NCBI GenBank assembly: GCA_965650335.1
Contig: CBFGOI010000014.1
Span: forward strand, 1 to 64,000
DNA length: 64,000 nucleotides
Reading direction: 5' to 3'
Source: Paradesertivirga sp965650335
Lineage (GTDB): Bacteria; Bacteroidota; Bacteroidia; Sphingobacteriales; Sphingobacteriaceae
Shown here: positions 48,474-55,783 of the stretch, one piece after another
How the letters are laid out: each line of letters begins with the position of its first letter
Position numbering within the stretch: position 1 is the first letter of the stretch
The notes under the pieces: model-generated
The model's database searches: none
What the model was told of the DNA's origin: nothing
What the model saw: only the letters and a program-made list of their open reading frames with translations
Made by a program: the position numbers and the translations under genes

Positions 48474-50138
48474 ATGAAAAAAATTATCACAACTGCTTTC
48501 GCAACTATGCTTGTTGTTTCTGGTTATTCACAAGCGACCAATACATTTCCTGACAGTGGCAATGTTGGTATTGGCACAACAACTCCATTCAGCGCTGGAG
48601 GTGCTGCAAAATGGCTAACCTTAGAAGGTAGCGCTTATTCGGGAGGTATAGTCTATTCTGCTAATGGCATCCCTAAGGGTTATTCATATTATAACAGTGC
48701 TACCGATGGATTATTATATCAAGCAGTAACGGGAGTTCCAATTACTTTTATGCCAAATAATGTTGCTGCATTAACATTAAATGCATTAGGAAATGCAACT
48801 TTTGCAGGCTCTTTAACCGGAACATCGGCAACATTTAGCGGTGCTCTAAAATTTCCAGCTTTTGACAGGGGCTTAGAGGAAAATACAAACGGTGGTATCT
48901 CGATTTTTTCAAACGAACTGAATTCAGGTTCAGGGGGTGTTAATGGTGATTTATATCTTGGATATAGACGAACTGATGCTATTAGAATTGTACCACCTAC
49001 TTATTTTTCAAGTGGATTAATCGGAACATCTGCAACTTTCTCTAGCGATATTACAACTCCGGGAAGACTTATATTAACAAATGGGGCTTATGATGGAACA
49101 TTGATTTTTGGCAATAATCCAACCTGGAAATCGGGGATATCTACCCGAGACGCTACAAATGCTGAGATGAGAATCTGGACGAACAGTCAGAATGCTATTT
49201 ATTTTGCAAATGGCTTTGATGGATCTCAATCAGGAGCGACACTTCCTACTGATGGAATGAAATTCGCTAACAACAGTTTAGGGATTGGGGGATTCACGGT
49301 AAACGAGCCCATAGGATACAAACTTCACGTGAAAGGAAATTCAAAGTTCACGGATGCAGTGTTAGGCACATCTGCAACTTTTATAAATAGTATTAATGTG
49401 GGGTCGACTTCCGGAAACGGAATTTTTATAAATCAAGCTAGTGGAACAATCATTGGAAACTATTCAACATCTCCATGGCCTGGACAAAATAATTTATATG
49501 TTCAGGGAAGTAGCCAATTTATAGGGAATTTGACAGGAACATCAGCTACGTTTAGCAATAATATACATTCTACTATAGTGCCAAACGACATAGTAAACAT
49601 CGGAACCATCTCCGGTTATCCTGGATATCATTTTGCGAATAGCAATGGATATTGGGGAATCAGAAGTGGGAGTGGTCAAAGCTTTAATATCGACACTTAT
49701 AATAATAGCAACCCTATTAATGTTTTCAAGATAGCTCAAAATGGAAACGCAACATTTAGTGGAAATGTAGGGATTGGAGCAAACAATATAGACCCAGATG
49801 CAAAGCTAACTGTTGGTGGTAAGATTCACTCCCGTGAAGTAAAAGTAACAATAAATGCAGGGGCAGATTTCGTCTTCCATAAAGACTATAATCTAAAACC
49901 TCTCGCAGAGGTAGCAGAATATATCTCAACCAATAAACATTTACCGGAAATAGCGTCAGCTGATGAAATGAAAAAGGGCGGTTTGGACTTAGGTGAAATG
50001 AATATTAAGCTACTTCAAAAGATAGAGGAGTTAACCCTTCATTTGATCCAACAAAATAAACTAAATACCGAACAGAATAAATTAATTAAGCAACAAGGAG
50101 TACGAATTGAAAGTCTTGAAAAACAATTAAAGAAATAA
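48474..50138 (+). CDS. secreted fibre-like repeat protein (ADFVF-type cap)
   Basis: The 554-residue product has signal MKKIITTAFATMLVVSGYSQ behind the leader ACCTAATCTTATTACA. The repeats include TTPGRLILTNGAYDGTLIFG ... GATLPTDGMKFANNSLGIGG, a block also found twice in the gene at 30274, and several GTSATF motifs. The cap is ADFVFHKDYNLKPL / NKHLPEIASADEMKKGG / LGEMNIKLLQKIEELTLHLIQQN with a Gln/Lys-rich coiled coil. Gaps of 18 bases before and 19 bases after it suggest cotranscription with its neighbours. Confidence 0.8.
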   Translation: MKKIITTAFATMLVVSGYSQATNTFPDSGNVGIGTTTPFSAGGAAKWLTLEGSAYSGGIVYSANGIPKGYSYYNSATDGLLYQAVTGVPITFMPNNVAALTLNALGNATFAGSLTGTSATFSGALKFPAFDRGLEENTNGGISIFSNELNSGSGGVNGDLYLGYRRTDAIRIVPPTYFSSGLIGTSATFSSDITTPGRLILTNGAYDGTLIFGNNPTWKSGISTRDATNAEMRIWTNSQNAIYFANGFDGSQSGATLPTDGMKFANNSLGIGGFTVNEPIGYKLHVKGNSKFTDAVLGTSATFINSINVGSTSGNGIFINQASGTIIGNYSTSPWPGQNNLYVQGSSQFIGNLTGTSATFSNNIHSTIVPNDIVNIGTISGYPGYHFANSNGYWGIRSGSGQSFNIDTYNNSNPINVFKIAQNGNATFSGNVGIGANNIDPDAKLTVGGKIHSREVKVTINAGADFVFHKDYNLKPLAEVAEYISTNKHLPEIASADEMKKGGLDLGEMNIKLLQKIEELTLHLIQQNKLNTEQNKLIKQQGVRIESLEKQLKK

Positions 50139-50157
50139 CAATCTAACCTTAATCATA

Positions 50158-51618
50158 ATGAAAAAACTTATCACAACAGCCTTGGCAACCATGATTGCTA
50201 TCTATGGGTATTCACAAACTGATTGTTTGCCTTTAACGGCCGGAACTGGGAGCCCGTTAACTGGAGGATTATATGGCACTAGTGTTTCATTAACTGGTTC
50301 TTTACAAACAGGAAGCACTTCTGATAATGACGGAATTTTATACTTTGGAAACAGTACAGTCAAATATTTACATCTGAATTCAGGAGGCTTTAGGTTTGCA
50401 ACAGCTCCTTTGACCTTAGATGCTAGCTTATATACTTATAATAGTATTTACTTAAATAGCAATAATACTGATTTATTCTGGACGGCAACTGGTAATAAGG
50501 TTGGTATACGTGGATGGGATGGAAATATGCGCTTTTATACCGGTTCGGGAGCGTATACAGAAGCTTTAACAATTGATAACTCGCAAAATGCCAATTTTAA
50601 TGGGAGTGTTAAAACACCTGCTTTGTACATTCAGAATAGCTTTATTGGCTCAGATGGTAGCGGTGAAATTGACTTAAATTATAACAATAGTGCTGTTGGT
50701 GGACTTTATTATTGGGGAGGAACAACAGTGCCTAAGTTTATTGTCGATAGACTTGGCAATACTACTTTGACGAATTCTTTAACAGGGACAAACGCAACCT
50801 TTAAAATCGACAATTTATCTTCTCTAGGTGGTCAAATAACGATTAGTAATGGACATGGTAATCAGAGTGGGGAAGTTCGGCTAAATCTAGCTAATGCTGG
50901 TGCAGTTAATTGGATAAAAGGGATTGTTACAGGAGCTAACACTAATTCAGGAAGTGCGATGGTTTTTGGGATTGCTTCTCAAAACTCTGATGGTGTTGAA
51001 AGAATGCGGCTTGATGCGAATGGAAATTTAGGCATAGGAACTACTACTCCAGGCTCAAAACTTCATATCCAGGCAAACGCTAATACTTCTGGTGCTCCTA
51101 ACAATGCGCAAGTTGTAATTACAGGAGAAACATCACCTGAGAAAAGATTATCATTAGCATACAATACTTCATCTAACTATGCGGAGCTTCAATCTCAAGC
51201 TTACTCTGGGGCTTATACACCAATAATTTTTAATCCTAATGGTGGTGATGTCGCCATTGGGATAACCGATCCCAAAGGCTACAAACTCGCCGTAGCCGGA
51301 AAAGTCCGTGCAACCGAAATAAAAGTTGAAGCCTTACCATGGTCAGATTTCGTTTTTGAACCCTCATATAAACTTCCTGACTTAAAATCTACAGAACAAT
51401 TCATTAAAGAGAACAAACATCTTCCCGAAATACCATCTGCTGCTGAAGTTGCGAAAGATGGCATAAACGTAGGAGAGATGAATGGGAAGTTGTTGCAAAA
51501 GATTGAGGAACTGACATTATATATGATTGAACAGTACAAACGATCAGAACAACAGGATAATATCATTCAACTACAGAATAAACGGATATCAAACCTCGAA
51601 AAGCAAATAAAGAAATAA
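50158..51618 (+). CDS. secreted fibre-like repeat protein (EPSYKLPDL cap)
   Basis: The 486-residue product has signal MKKLITTALATMIAIYGYSQ. It combines blocks found elsewhere: NGHGNQSGEVRLNLANAG as in the gene at 806, and ANTSGAPNNAQ...EKRLSLAYNTSSNYAE as in the gene at 43566. The cap is LPWSDFVFEPSYKLPDL / NKHLPEIPSAAEVAKDG / VGEMNGKLLQKIEELTLYMIEQ, followed by a coiled coil. It is the last intact fibre of the array and the clearest mosaic. The leader is AACCTTAATCATA. Confidence 0.8.
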   Translation: MKKLITTALATMIAIYGYSQTDCLPLTAGTGSPLTGGLYGTSVSLTGSLQTGSTSDNDGILYFGNSTVKYLHLNSGGFRFATAPLTLDASLYTYNSIYLNSNNTDLFWTATGNKVGIRGWDGNMRFYTGSGAYTEALTIDNSQNANFNGSVKTPALYIQNSFIGSDGSGEIDLNYNNSAVGGLYYWGGTTVPKFIVDRLGNTTLTNSLTGTNATFKIDNLSSLGGQITISNGHGNQSGEVRLNLANAGAVNWIKGIVTGANTNSGSAMVFGIASQNSDGVERMRLDANGNLGIGTTTPGSKLHIQANANTSGAPNNAQVVITGETSPEKRLSLAYNTSSNYAELQSQAYSGAYTPIIFNPNGGDVAIGITDPKGYKLAVAGKVRATEIKVEALPWSDFVFEPSYKLPDLKSTEQFIKENKHLPEIPSAAEVAKDGINVGEMNGKLLQKIEELTLYMIEQYKRSEQQDNIIQLQNKRISNLEKQIKK

Positions 51619-51628
51619 CAACCAACTT

Positions 51629-52012
51629 AGTGCACTGTATGGAAATACCTCTACTTTCCAGGAAGATGAGAATTCTACTACATGGCGGGGGAAAGTCCAT
51701 AGCGCAAACGCTGCAATCGACAGGCAGATTTTTATTGGTACTTATAGTAATGTTGCCGCCATTCCTTCTCATAATTATGCATTAAATGACTGGACTGATC
51801 TGTATATCAATACTATTAATGATATAGACGGAGGTGTAACAAGATTCGGTAACACTATTTACGATACATTTGCAACATTTAATGAAAGTATTGGTATCGG
51901 AACAACAAGTCCGACAGCGAAGTTGCAAATAAATCAAAATTTTAGTGGCGCTGGACCAAGTTTATTTCTTTACCAGCCAAGTGGATCATGGGGAGCCCAA
52001 TCTTGTATATAG
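51629..52012 (+). pseudogene. fibre-like fragment without signal or cap
   Basis: An open frame without a start codon runs from about 51629 to a TAG at 52010-52012. It reads SALYGNTSTFQEDENSTTWRG, VHSANAAIDRQIFIGTYSN, SIGIGTTSPTAKLQI and SLFLYQPSGSWG. These are fibre-repeat sequences, but there is no signal peptide, no cap and no coiled coil. It lies eleven bases after the last intact fibre gene and marks the decayed end of the array. Confidence 0.7.
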
Positions 52013-52927
52013 ATATATTCAACAAATTCTCATTCAGATGCACTTGATAGAAATTTTAAAGCATTTAATGTTGGTTTTATAGGATAATGCAGAGATTATG
52101 CAATCAGCCTATCCACGAAAAAATGCAGATGCAGTAACTCTGGACCTTGCAAATTTTCAACCGTCACAAATATGTAACAGAAGTATTTTGACCATTCCGT
52201 AAAAAGTTGTAAATTGTGCCTTAGTAAATCAGAAACGCAGTTTTTGCCCCGGAGCAGACGACTATATCCGAAGACTCATAATCTTTTGATCCCCAGGTCG
52301 ACTGAGAAAGATCTCAAAGAAAGGGGTTCGTCGTTTAAAACCCCGTCCATGTGGTTTAACTCGAACAGCTCATTCTATTGAAAAACCATCGTTATGTATA
52401 GCCAACAGGTTCAATGGCCGGTAATGTTTCCCAAGCATCGTATGTGGGAACATGTTATATTCGATAAAGCTCCGCGACATGGATTGTTGTTTAGATATCT
52501 CAACCATTGAATCCTTTTGGAATCATTACTTTGGATGGAGCGGCCCCGTCAGTATAGTGACAAATAAAGACTTTGTCAATGTAAAAAATAGCCATTGTCT
52601 GTAAAAGCTAAAATTATATCGTTCGTATGAAAGATACCTAAATAAATACCAATGAAAGTAAGTTTTCATGGTGCAAGTTCTTGATTACTAATGAAGCGCA
52701 TTTCTGGAAAATGTAATTGAAAATCCTTGTCTCCTAGCCCTCTTAAGCTTCTTCAATATCTACTGAATTGTCAATATAATGCAATATTTGGTAAGTTTCG
52801 GGGCGTATAGTTATATATTGCACTTTTGTAATGAAAGAGAATTGGATTTTGGTGTTACAAATATGCAACAATAGCTAACCTATCTATTGTATGTAATTGG
52901 TTATTAGCTGCTTGTGGTGTGTGGCTG
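52013..52927. other. gene-free stretch after the fibre array
   Basis: I find no credible gene here. Frames on both strands are short. A - strand frame near 52373-52486 reads RSFIEYNMFPHTMLGKHYRPL and may be a remnant, but I cannot assign it. The last bases before the tRNA fragment (AATTGGTTATTAGCTGC, about 52895-52911) faintly resemble a tRNA D-arm, as if the 5' half of that tRNA had decayed or been interrupted. Confidence 0.5.
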
Positions 52928-52975
52928 TCTGACTGTTAATCAGAGGGTCGCTGGTTCGAGCCCAGCTTCGGGAGC
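52928..52975 (+). tRNA. tRNA-Asn(GTT) 3' fragment
   Basis: The 3' part of a tRNA is clear. The anticodon stem is TCTGA / TCAGA around loop CTGTTAA (anticodon GTT), then variable bases GGGTC, then T-stem GCTGG / CCAGC with loop TTCGAGC, then acceptor strand TTCGGGA and G. The matching 5' acceptor strand TCCCGAA and a normal D-arm are missing upstream, so this is not a working tRNA. Fragments from the anticodon loop to the 3' end are what integrases leave at attachment sites. Part of it recurs at 54641. Confidence 0.65.
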
Positions 52976-52978
52976 AAA

Positions 52979-53005
52979 GCCTCACAGAAATGTGAGGCTT
53001 TTTTT
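52979..53005 (+). terminator. Rho-independent terminator after the tRNA fragment
   Basis: The stem GCCTCAC / GTGAGGC with loop AGAAAT is followed by seven T. It lies four bases after the tRNA fragment and is copied, with changes, at 54660-54684. Confidence 0.8.
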
Positions 53006-53212
53006 CTATAAAAACGGCCTTTTTCGTGCCTTTTCGCATACTTTCGTCATCCTGACGATTTTGAGGCCTCCACAGCAATTCTAAATCTAGCAGACAATTT
53101 TGTTGAACTTCACGGAAAGGAGGTTACTGCAATCTCGGGTTTTCGATTGCCTATGAGATACTTAAAGTGCGTCCTATCACTCCTACCAAACAGGGGGGCA
53201 TGTTCGAGACAT

Positions 53213-53252
53213 GTTCGGACCAAGTCCACTATTTAGTGGACTTGGTCCGAAC
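53213..53252. repeat. perfect 17-bp inverted repeat
   Basis: GTTCGGACCAAGTCCAC at 53213-53229 and its exact reverse complement at 53236-53252 surround the loop TATTTA. There is no T-run after it, so it is not a standard terminator. It lies about 130 bases before the IS3-type transposase fragment and could be a mobile-element end, a protein-binding site or an RNA hairpin. Confidence 0.85.
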
Positions 53253-53378
53253 GTGGTACCTATTTAGTAGCGCTCATTCTCGTAAGAGGTACTGTTCTTT
53301 TTCGTACCTTATCTTATTCAAATCTATGCAGTTGCTACATTTGAATGGACGGAAGGTTAAGTCAAAAGATTTAACTTT

Positions 53379-53502
53379 ATGGATATGTCAAAAATTAGAA
53401 AGCAGTATGATCGGGAGTTCAAGCTCATTGCTGTAGAATTAAGTAAGACCAGAGCGAATATGGTGTTATTGGCAAAGGAACTGGATGTTCGCCCCGAGCT
53501 TT
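53379..53502 (+). pseudogene. IS3-family transposase N-terminal fragment
   Basis: About 40 residues read MDMSKIRKQYDREFKLIAVE then LSKTRANMVLLAKELDVRPEL. This is the helix-turn-helix start of an IS3-type OrfA (usual form: YD.EFK..AV.L......V..LA.ELG). After that the frame loses similarity and soon stops. The rest of OrfA, OrfB and clear terminal repeats are missing. It shows that an insertion sequence once landed in this decayed zone. Confidence 0.75.
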
Positions 53503-53765
53503 ATATACAACCTTTTCTCCTAGTTTTATGCAGGGTTATCTGAGCAAAGCAAATACTCTTAAGTACTGTTCAGGCTCCGTAAGAAAAAACTAAAAGCAGG
53601 TTCGCCTACGACTCTACATCCTTATTAACGTGTTTAGCGTCTGCGACTAGTTACTTTTTCTAGCTCTGTTTTTTATTATTTAACAAAGATATGAGCGTCT
53701 CGCTACGACCAGTGCGGGAATCAAGATATGAAAGTTGAAGTAAGATTGAGCGAAACGATAACAAA

Positions 53766-54251
53766 ATGATAGCGTATTTTTTAAGACTCTTTGGATTGCT
53801 TCTGCTGCTCACACCATTGGCGTGCAGGCATGATAGCAAGCATAAAGTCGACAAATTTTATACCGAAAAAGGTGAATGGGATTCTGCCCGAATACCTTTT
53901 ATCAAACCCTATGAGGCTGTGATATTCGGAAAAAAATATGGCTGGTGCATGAATTTGGTAGCATTAAAAGATGGAAATTCAATGCTTAGCCGTATCAAAA
54001 AAGCGACTGTCCTGAATGGGCTTATTTTAGTTTACACCGGTAGCACGCAGCTAATGGGCGTTGAAGTAAAAGAATCCTGGTGGATTGTCTCCCCGCCCCG
54101 TAAGATTGAAAAAGGGTTTAGTGGCCACCGGCAATATAGGACTTATCTTAAAGCACTAGGATTCAAAAAAGAGCCGCGATTACATGATATGCAGGTGATT
54201 GCATCATATTACGAGGATCATGATACGATGGCCTGGGGTGCTTTGGATTGA
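53766..54251 (+). CDS. putative lipoprotein, candidate orphan immunity protein
   Basis: The 161-residue product has a hydrophobic leader ending TPLAC (Cys20), a plausible lipobox. The mature part is a small mixed alpha/beta domain (DSARIPFIKPYEAVIFGKKYGW, GLILVYTGSTQLMG, ESWWIVSPPRKIEKGF, YLKALGFKKEPRLHDM) of no family I can name. It lies just upstream of a broken Rhs C-terminus. Small lipoproteins beside Rhs tips in Bacteroidota are often immunity proteins, so an orphan immunity role is possible. The order (lipoprotein first) is unusual for that, and the gene may belong to a lost pair. Confidence 0.6.
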   Translation: MIAYFLRLFGLLLLLTPLACRHDSKHKVDKFYTEKGEWDSARIPFIKPYEAVIFGKKYGWCMNLVALKDGNSMLSRIKKATVLNGLILVYTGSTQLMGVEVKESWWIVSPPRKIEKGFSGHRQYRTYLKALGFKKEPRLHDMQVIASYYEDHDTMAWGALD

Positions 54252-54269
54252 AAGGGATAGCTTTGCAAG

Positions 54270-54532
54270 TTGGGTCAGTATGATTACGGGGCCAGATTTT
54301 ATGACCCGGTGATTGAGAGATGGAGCACCATAGACCCACTTGCCGAGCAGATTCGCAGGCATTCACCATATAACTATGCATTTACAATCCTATACGCTTT
54401 ATCGACCCTGATGGAAGAAAGCCCAATGACTGGGTAAACTATGTTGGAAGCGATGGCAAACAAATTATTTATGATAAAGAAGTGAAAACAAGTAGCGATG
54501 CAGGATCGATGGGTTTCACGGTAGAAGTTTAG
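54270..54532 (+). pseudogene. Rhs C-terminal fragment, frameshifted
   Basis: The frame reads LGQYDYGARFYDPVIERWST and IDPLAEQIRRHSPYNYAF, the Rhs-core end. After a single-base loss near 54384 it continues in another frame as NPIRFIDPDGRKPNDWVNYVGSDGKQIIYDKEV to a TAG at 54530-54532. The toxin part is only about 35 residues. This is a second, different Rhs tip (IDPDGR rather than IDLDGLE), about 25 kb from the intact gene. The upstream body is missing, which fits an orphan tip left by recombination or a deleted gene. Confidence 0.8.
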
Positions 54533-54640
54533 TTCGGAGAAACGTCCTATATCTTTTGGTTGTTCTCTCCTTCGGAGTAATGTTCGAACTAGGTTGATAT
54601 AACCTAATTCTCTAAATCCTCGATAAGTAATTCGAGAAGC

Positions 54641-54684
54641 GCCCAGCTTCGGGCGCAAATCCTCACAGAAATGCGCGGCTTTTT
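54641..54684 (+). repeat. second copy of the tRNA-Asn end and terminator
   Basis: These 44 bases match 52960-53003 (last part of the tRNA T-arm and acceptor, spacer and terminator hairpin) with four differences by my count, in the same orientation and 1681 bases downstream. The pair encloses the IS3 fragment, the lipoprotein gene and the Rhs fragment, like the two ends of an integrated or deleted element. Confidence 0.75.
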
Positions 54685-54748
54685 ATATGCAAAAAATTGG
54701 ATAAAATTGCTGGCATGCTTTTAGATTAGATTTAGCAAATCATCCGAT

Positions 54749-54958
54749 ATGAAAATCATTAACCTCCCCAGCGCATACCTCAAAGAGCAACTTTGTATTA
54801 AGATACAAAACTTCCTTATAAGGAACATGACTAGTTATATAGACAAAGTTGTTGTTTTACCTAGAACCTTATCCGTAATCACAAAAAGAATGTTAGAAAA
54901 TCCAACGATTGAAGAAGCAGCTATATTAAACCAACAGACGTTTTCCCTGAAAAGGTAA
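54749..54958 (+). CDS. small hypothetical protein (doubtful)
   Basis: A 69-residue open frame (MKIINLPSAYLKEQLCIKIQ..., MLENPTIEEAAILNQQTF) without signal peptide or known motif. It lies between the decayed Rhs zone and a gene on the other strand. Composition is not unlike coding sequence, but nothing else supports it. It may be a remnant or chance. Confidence 0.3.
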   Translation: MKIINLPSAYLKEQLCIKIQNFLIRNMTSYIDKVVVLPRTLSVITKRMLENPTIEEAAILNQQTFSLKR

Positions 54959-54994
54959 AACAGATAGCTTGATAGTTGTGATGGCAAGTCTGGG

Positions 54995-55357
54995 TTAAGC
55001 GGTGAGTTGTCTTTGCAGCCGGCTGACTAAGGTTTGTTCATCAAAAGGTTTAGACACAATATCGTTCGCTCCGAAAGAGGAAATTGAATTGTAAATGTCA
55101 GACGATCCGGACATAACTACTACAGGAATATGACTGGTTTTAGGATTGTTCTTGAGTTCCTGACAAATAATTCGTCCATCAGTCTCTCCCAAATAAATAT
55201 CTGTTAGAACCAAATGAGGTTCGAAATCCTCCACGATGGTGCATATTCCCTGTCCATTTGAGGAGGTGAGCACTTCGTATCCCCGATATTCTAGTAAGAG
55301 CTGAACCGTGTCTCTTACTATATCATCATCCTCTATTACCAAAATCCTTCGTTTCAT
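54995..55357 (-). CDS. single-domain CheY-like response regulator
   Basis: I start it at 55357, which gives a 120-residue receiver domain. A longer in-frame start at 55474 would add 39 residues unlike the family. Acidic pocket residues are at 10-12 (VIEDDD), the phospho-acceptor is Asp53 (LVLTDIYLG), the switch Ser is Ser83 (VVMSGSS) and the conserved Lys is Lys103 (VSKPF). There is no output domain, so it would act through protein contact. No histidine kinase is nearby. It is the only convincing gene on the - strand and is divergent from the GH128 gene. Confidence 0.85.
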   Translation of the reverse strand: MKRRILVIEDDDIVRDTVQLLLEYRGYEVLTSSNGQGICTIVEDFEPHLVLTDIYLGETDGRIICQELKNNPKTSHIPVVVMSGSSDIYNSISSFGANDIVSKPFDEQTLVSRLQRQLTA

Positions 55358-55783
55358 TTCTAATTGTATCAATAAAACAGCAGCAAAAAAAATGCCGTTT
55401 TTGTAACAAATGTTAACAACTGTGTTTTTCTGGATAACTTTTGAAACGGGCTTTGTATTTAGCAATCCTCGCACTTGAAGTTATCAGAGCTCACGCGCGA
55501 TGTGTGAATTCTTATAAGGCTTTGGGGCTCCAAAGCCGAAAATACCTCCTATTTTTTATCAGAATGCACCCTGAATTTGGCATATATAAGCTATTTCTTT
55601 GTCTTACCAAATTATAAACTTTCGAAAAATGAGATCTAGACATCCCCCTTAAGGATCTCACTTTAAATGTGTCGTCGCATTTTTAAGTGAATTACTAGTA
55701 TGTCGTAGGATTTAATGATTCCCTTGAACGTGGGTCCTGAATCTTAATCGACCGAAACCATATTTCTAACCAATTATAAAGCC
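55358..55783. promoter_or_regulatory. divergent intergenic region
   Basis: These 426 bases separate the response regulator (-) from the GH128 gene (+) and must carry both promoters. I see no clear TTTG / TAnnTTTG pair. A weak inverted repeat GAGATC / GATCTC lies at 55631-55636 and 55654-55659. The bases just before the GH128 start (ACCAATTATAAAGCC) are A/T-rich without a Shine-Dalgarno sequence. Confidence 0.35.

Noticed and set aside
806..51618. CRISPR-like regularity of the GIGT repeats
   Set aside because: The repeats are in-frame coding sequence of variable spacing, not short direct repeats with unique spacers.
52373..52486. Short - strand frame reading RSFIEYNMFPHTMLGKHYRPL
   Set aside because: It looked like a transposase remnant, but I could not match it to a family and it is very short.
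52884..53078. Open frame on the - strand across the tRNA fragment
   Set aside because: It reads ARTSDPLINSQ, the well-known false protein produced by translating a tRNA backwards.
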